Shown here: positions 42,277 through 43,889 of the stretch, piece after piece
How the letters are laid out: the number at the start of each line of letters is the position of its first letter
Numbering within the stretch: position 1 is the first letter of the stretch
Assembly (NCBI GenBank): GCA_023431385.1
Contig: JAEYWA010000163.1
Coordinates: 1 to 43,889, forward strand
Length of the DNA: 43,889 nucleotides
Direction of reading: 5' to 3'
From: Bacillota bacterium
GTDB taxonomy: Bacteria; Bacillota; Clostridia; Acetivibrionales; DSM-1351
Notes under the pieces: model-generated
Told to the model about the DNA's origin: nothing
Database searches by the model: none
The model's input: the letters and a program-made list of their open reading frames with translations, nothing else
Translations under genes and position numbers: made by a program

Positions 42277-42669
42277 TTACTTACTATACTTTCGAAATGC
42301 GCTTGCCAATAACTGCTGTGGAACCTCTTCATCCAAAAGTGCCGGTATCTCATCTGGGAATAAATAATTCTGTCCTTTTTGGCGAATCACCATCAGACGA
42401 ACTGCTTCTATTAACCTTGCCGGCTTTACACCTCTTGGGCAGCGTTCTACACAGGCGAAGCAGGAGAGACACTTCCAAATGCTTGTTGCTTCCATCAATT
42501 CAGCTACATTGCTATTTTGTATATATGATACAAACTGATGTGGCCTGACATCCATTTTTTCATAAGAGGGACATGAGGCAGAGCATCTTCCACATTTCAT
42601 ACATTTATTTGTATCTACATTACTAATTTCTTTTATAAGCTGCGCTTGTTCCATTTCTGTTTTATACAC
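42277..42669 (-). CDS. hdrC: HdrC: [4Fe-4S] electron-transfer subunit
   Basis: A 130-residue alpha-helical ferredoxin with two classic motifs, 'CMKCGRCSASCPSYEKMDV' and 'CLSCFACVERCPRGVKP'. In Hdr complexes it relays electrons from the HdrA flavin to HdrB. The start codon is GTG at 42669, nine bases after GGGGGG, and the gene is 14 bases after hdrB. No membrane helices are present, so it is the cytoplasmic HdrC type, not the HdrE-linked one. Confidence 0.9.
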   Translation of the reverse strand: MYKTEMEQAQLIKEISNVDTNKCMKCGRCSASCPSYEKMDVRPHQFVSYIQNSNVAELMEATSIWKCLSCFACVERCPRGVKPARLIEAVRLMVIRQKGQNYLFPDEIPALLDEEVPQQLLASAFRKYSK

Positions 42670-42683
42670 CTTAGTACACCCCC

Positions 42684-43472
42684 CTATTTATCCTTCAAGC
42701 CCAATGCTTCTGCTAGTAATTCGGTAAAATAAAAAACTGGAAGCTTGTTAGCCTCACCACTACTATTTAGATTATATAAGCATAGAGGACAAGCAGTAAT
42801 TATCTCTTCCGCACCTTTATATGCTGCAGAATCCATAATCCTGTCTACCATTGTTCCTGCCAATTCTTTCTCTTTTAAAGAAATATATCCACCACAGCAT
42901 TCATTTCTATATGGATACACAATTGCTTCCGCACCAAGAGCACGTATAAAGTCCTCGATGATTGTTGGATTCTCGGCATCATCCAATTGAATGACACTGC
43001 TTGGACGAAGAAGCATGCAACCGTAATATGCACCAATTTTTCTTCCCGTTAAAGGATTCTTTACCTTTTCCTTCAGAACATCAAATCCAACTTTATCACG
43101 TAGTACTTCTAAAAAGTGAAGCACCTGTGTTTCACCAAGGTAGGGCTGCTCAAATTGAAGATAATTATTGGCTCTTGTCTGGATATCGGTTATACGTTTC
43201 ATATCATCATTTACACGTTTAATAACGTGATGGCAGGCTGAGCAAAGAGTAACCAAATCCTGACCCTTTTCCTTGGCACTGTTTAAAGCACGAACAGAGG
43301 ATAACTTTGTTGCAATCTCATCCGCTGCTTGCGGGTATACGGCACCACAGCATTGCCAGTCTTCTATTTCATCCAATTCGAACCCTAGCTCCTGAGCTGA
43401 AATCCTGGCATACTTGTCCAGAACTTTAGCTTTATTTTTTAATGTACATCCCGGATAATAACTATAAATCAT
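42684..43472 (-). CDS. hdrB: HdrB: CCG-domain (noncubane cluster) subunit
   Basis: A 262-residue HdrB homologue with two CCG domains: 'YYPGCT', 'WQCCGAVYP', 'LCSACHHV', and again 'YYGCML', 'NECCGGYIS', 'ACPLCLYNL'. In methanogens these ligate two noncubane [4Fe-4S] clusters that split the CoM-S-S-CoB disulfide. In bacteria the acceptor is usually unknown, for example DsrC in Desulfovibrio. Here the linked reductase suggests that electrons go on to FrdB. The start at 43472 is five bases after GGAGG; the TTG at 43484 is inside that site. It is the first gene of the operon, with a promoter about 270 bases upstream. Confidence 0.92.
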   Translation of the reverse strand: MIYSYYPGCTLKNKAKVLDKYARISAQELGFELDEIEDWQCCGAVYPQAADEIATKLSSVRALNSAKEKGQDLVTLCSACHHVIKRVNDDMKRITDIQTRANNYLQFEQPYLGETQVLHFLEVLRDKVGFDVLKEKVKNPLTGRKIGAYYGCMLLRPSSVIQLDDAENPTIIEDFIRALGAEAIVYPYRNECCGGYISLKEKELAGTMVDRIMDSAAYKGAEEIITACPLCLYNLNSSGEANKLPVFYFTELLAEALGLKDK

Positions 43473-43735
43473 ATTAGCCTCCAAAGTATTTTCTCAGATG
43501 TTTTAATGTATGTTTGATAAAAATTTAACACTCTTGTCTAAAATTTATACCCAGCCTATTCTCCTTCTTATAACCATTCCTGTCCGTTCTGAGGCACTAC
43601 TCCAACCTTCCGCAGACAAAAAGGACCCTTATATACTTCAAATATTCATGTTGTTGATTCGTTAATTATTTAACAATCATCTCTACAAGTTTTGCTAAAT
43701 TCAATAAAAACAGGCTATCCCCTGACTTCTTATAC
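43473..43735 (-). other. Long 5' leader of the hdr operon
   Basis: About 260 bases between the predicted transcription start and hdrB. Most is AT-rich, but 43561-43630 is a GC-richer island with short complementary segments (TGTCTG/CGGACA on the minus strand). No T-box, known riboswitch core or terminator is evident to me. A 25-codon frame without start codon (43584-43661, minus) ends in the island. Confidence 0.35.
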
Positions 43736-43741
43736 GACTTA

Positions 43742-43770
43742 ATAATATACTTCACTAATAGTATATTCAA
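43742..43770 (-). promoter_or_regulatory. Promoter of the hdr-flx-frd-fum operon with embedded dyad
   Basis: Minus-strand TTGAAT (43770-43765), exactly 17-base spacer, TATTAT (43747-43742). The dyad AATATACT-N8-AGTATATT (43744-43767) fills the whole promoter, so a dimeric repressor bound there would block transcription. Confidence 0.6.
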
Positions 43771-43889
43771 GCTAAGGAATTCTCTGGAATAGTAAATAAA
43801 AATGCATGTCGTATTATATGATACGGTTTTTACTGCTTAAAGTGAAAGTAGTTACCGCCATAACACACTTTGAGAGAAAAATCACAAAA

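Noticed and set aside
43561..43661. Possible T-box or riboswitch, and a 25-codon protein-like frame, in the hdr leader
   Set aside because: No T-box AGGGTGGNACCGCG motif, no specifier-loop layout, no terminator, and the frame has no start codon apart from a GTG with a poorly spaced site. Left as an unexplained leader.

Overview
The window looks like chromosomal DNA of an AT-rich, Gram-positive, strictly anaerobic Clostridia member. Strong GGAGG-type ribosome sites, YesM/YesN two-component sugar regulation, lipoprotein sugar-binding proteins, GH130/GH43 enzymes and several multi-iron-sulfur redox genes fit a plant-polysaccharide fermenter of the Ruminiclostridium type. That genus is an inference from gene content; no rRNA or marker gene is present.

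Layout. 1-1 kb: the 3' end of an IS110-family transposase, then DUF1653 and YaiI/YqxD genes. 1-7 kb: a divergent LacI regulator and a beta-1,4-mannoside operon (mannooligosaccharide phosphorylase, cellobiose 2-epimerase, mannosylglucose phosphorylase, CE7 acetyl esterase) behind three palindromes. This is an intracellular phosphorolytic route from mannobiose to mannose-1-phosphate and glucose. 7-8 kb: a BtrH-like orphan. 8-16 kb: an arabinan locus (binding protein, two permeases, GH43 endo-arabinanase lipoprotein, membrane-anchored GH43 arabinofuranosidase) divergent from an ArsR-type regulator, with phased repeats between them. 16-20 kb: a metal-homeostasis cluster (Fur/Zur-like regulator, CobW GTPase, a CobW-like GTPase fused to a YraQ/DUF318 permease, TIGR03943 protein). 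20-22 kb: an acetyltransferase and an alanine-rich repeat protein. 22-30 kb: a YesM/YesN two-component system with a second sugar ABC transporter. 30-33 kb: small accessory genes, an 18-codon ORF with a nested hairpin, a hydrolase, a tRNA 3'-end remnant and a PQ-loop membrane protein.

33-43.5 kb is the most striking part. It is an eleven-gene minus-strand operon, in transcription order hdrB-hdrC-hdrA-flxD-flxC-flxB-flxA-frdB-frdA-fumarase alpha-fumarase beta. It joins the complete flavin-based electron-bifurcating HdrABC-FlxABCD set to a soluble fumarate reductase and a two-subunit class I fumarase. The simplest reading is a cytoplasmic machine that couples NADH oxidation to both ferredoxin reduction and fumarate reduction, or runs in reverse during succinate oxidation. 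In this reading fumarate takes the place of the heterodisulfide or DsrC disulfide used by known Hdr complexes. The gene identities are well supported by motifs; the coupling is inference.

Smaller points of interest are two genes that seem to start with ATT, the GTPase-permease fusion, repeats spaced exactly 58 bp, and the 18-codon ORF overlapping a nested inverted repeat.
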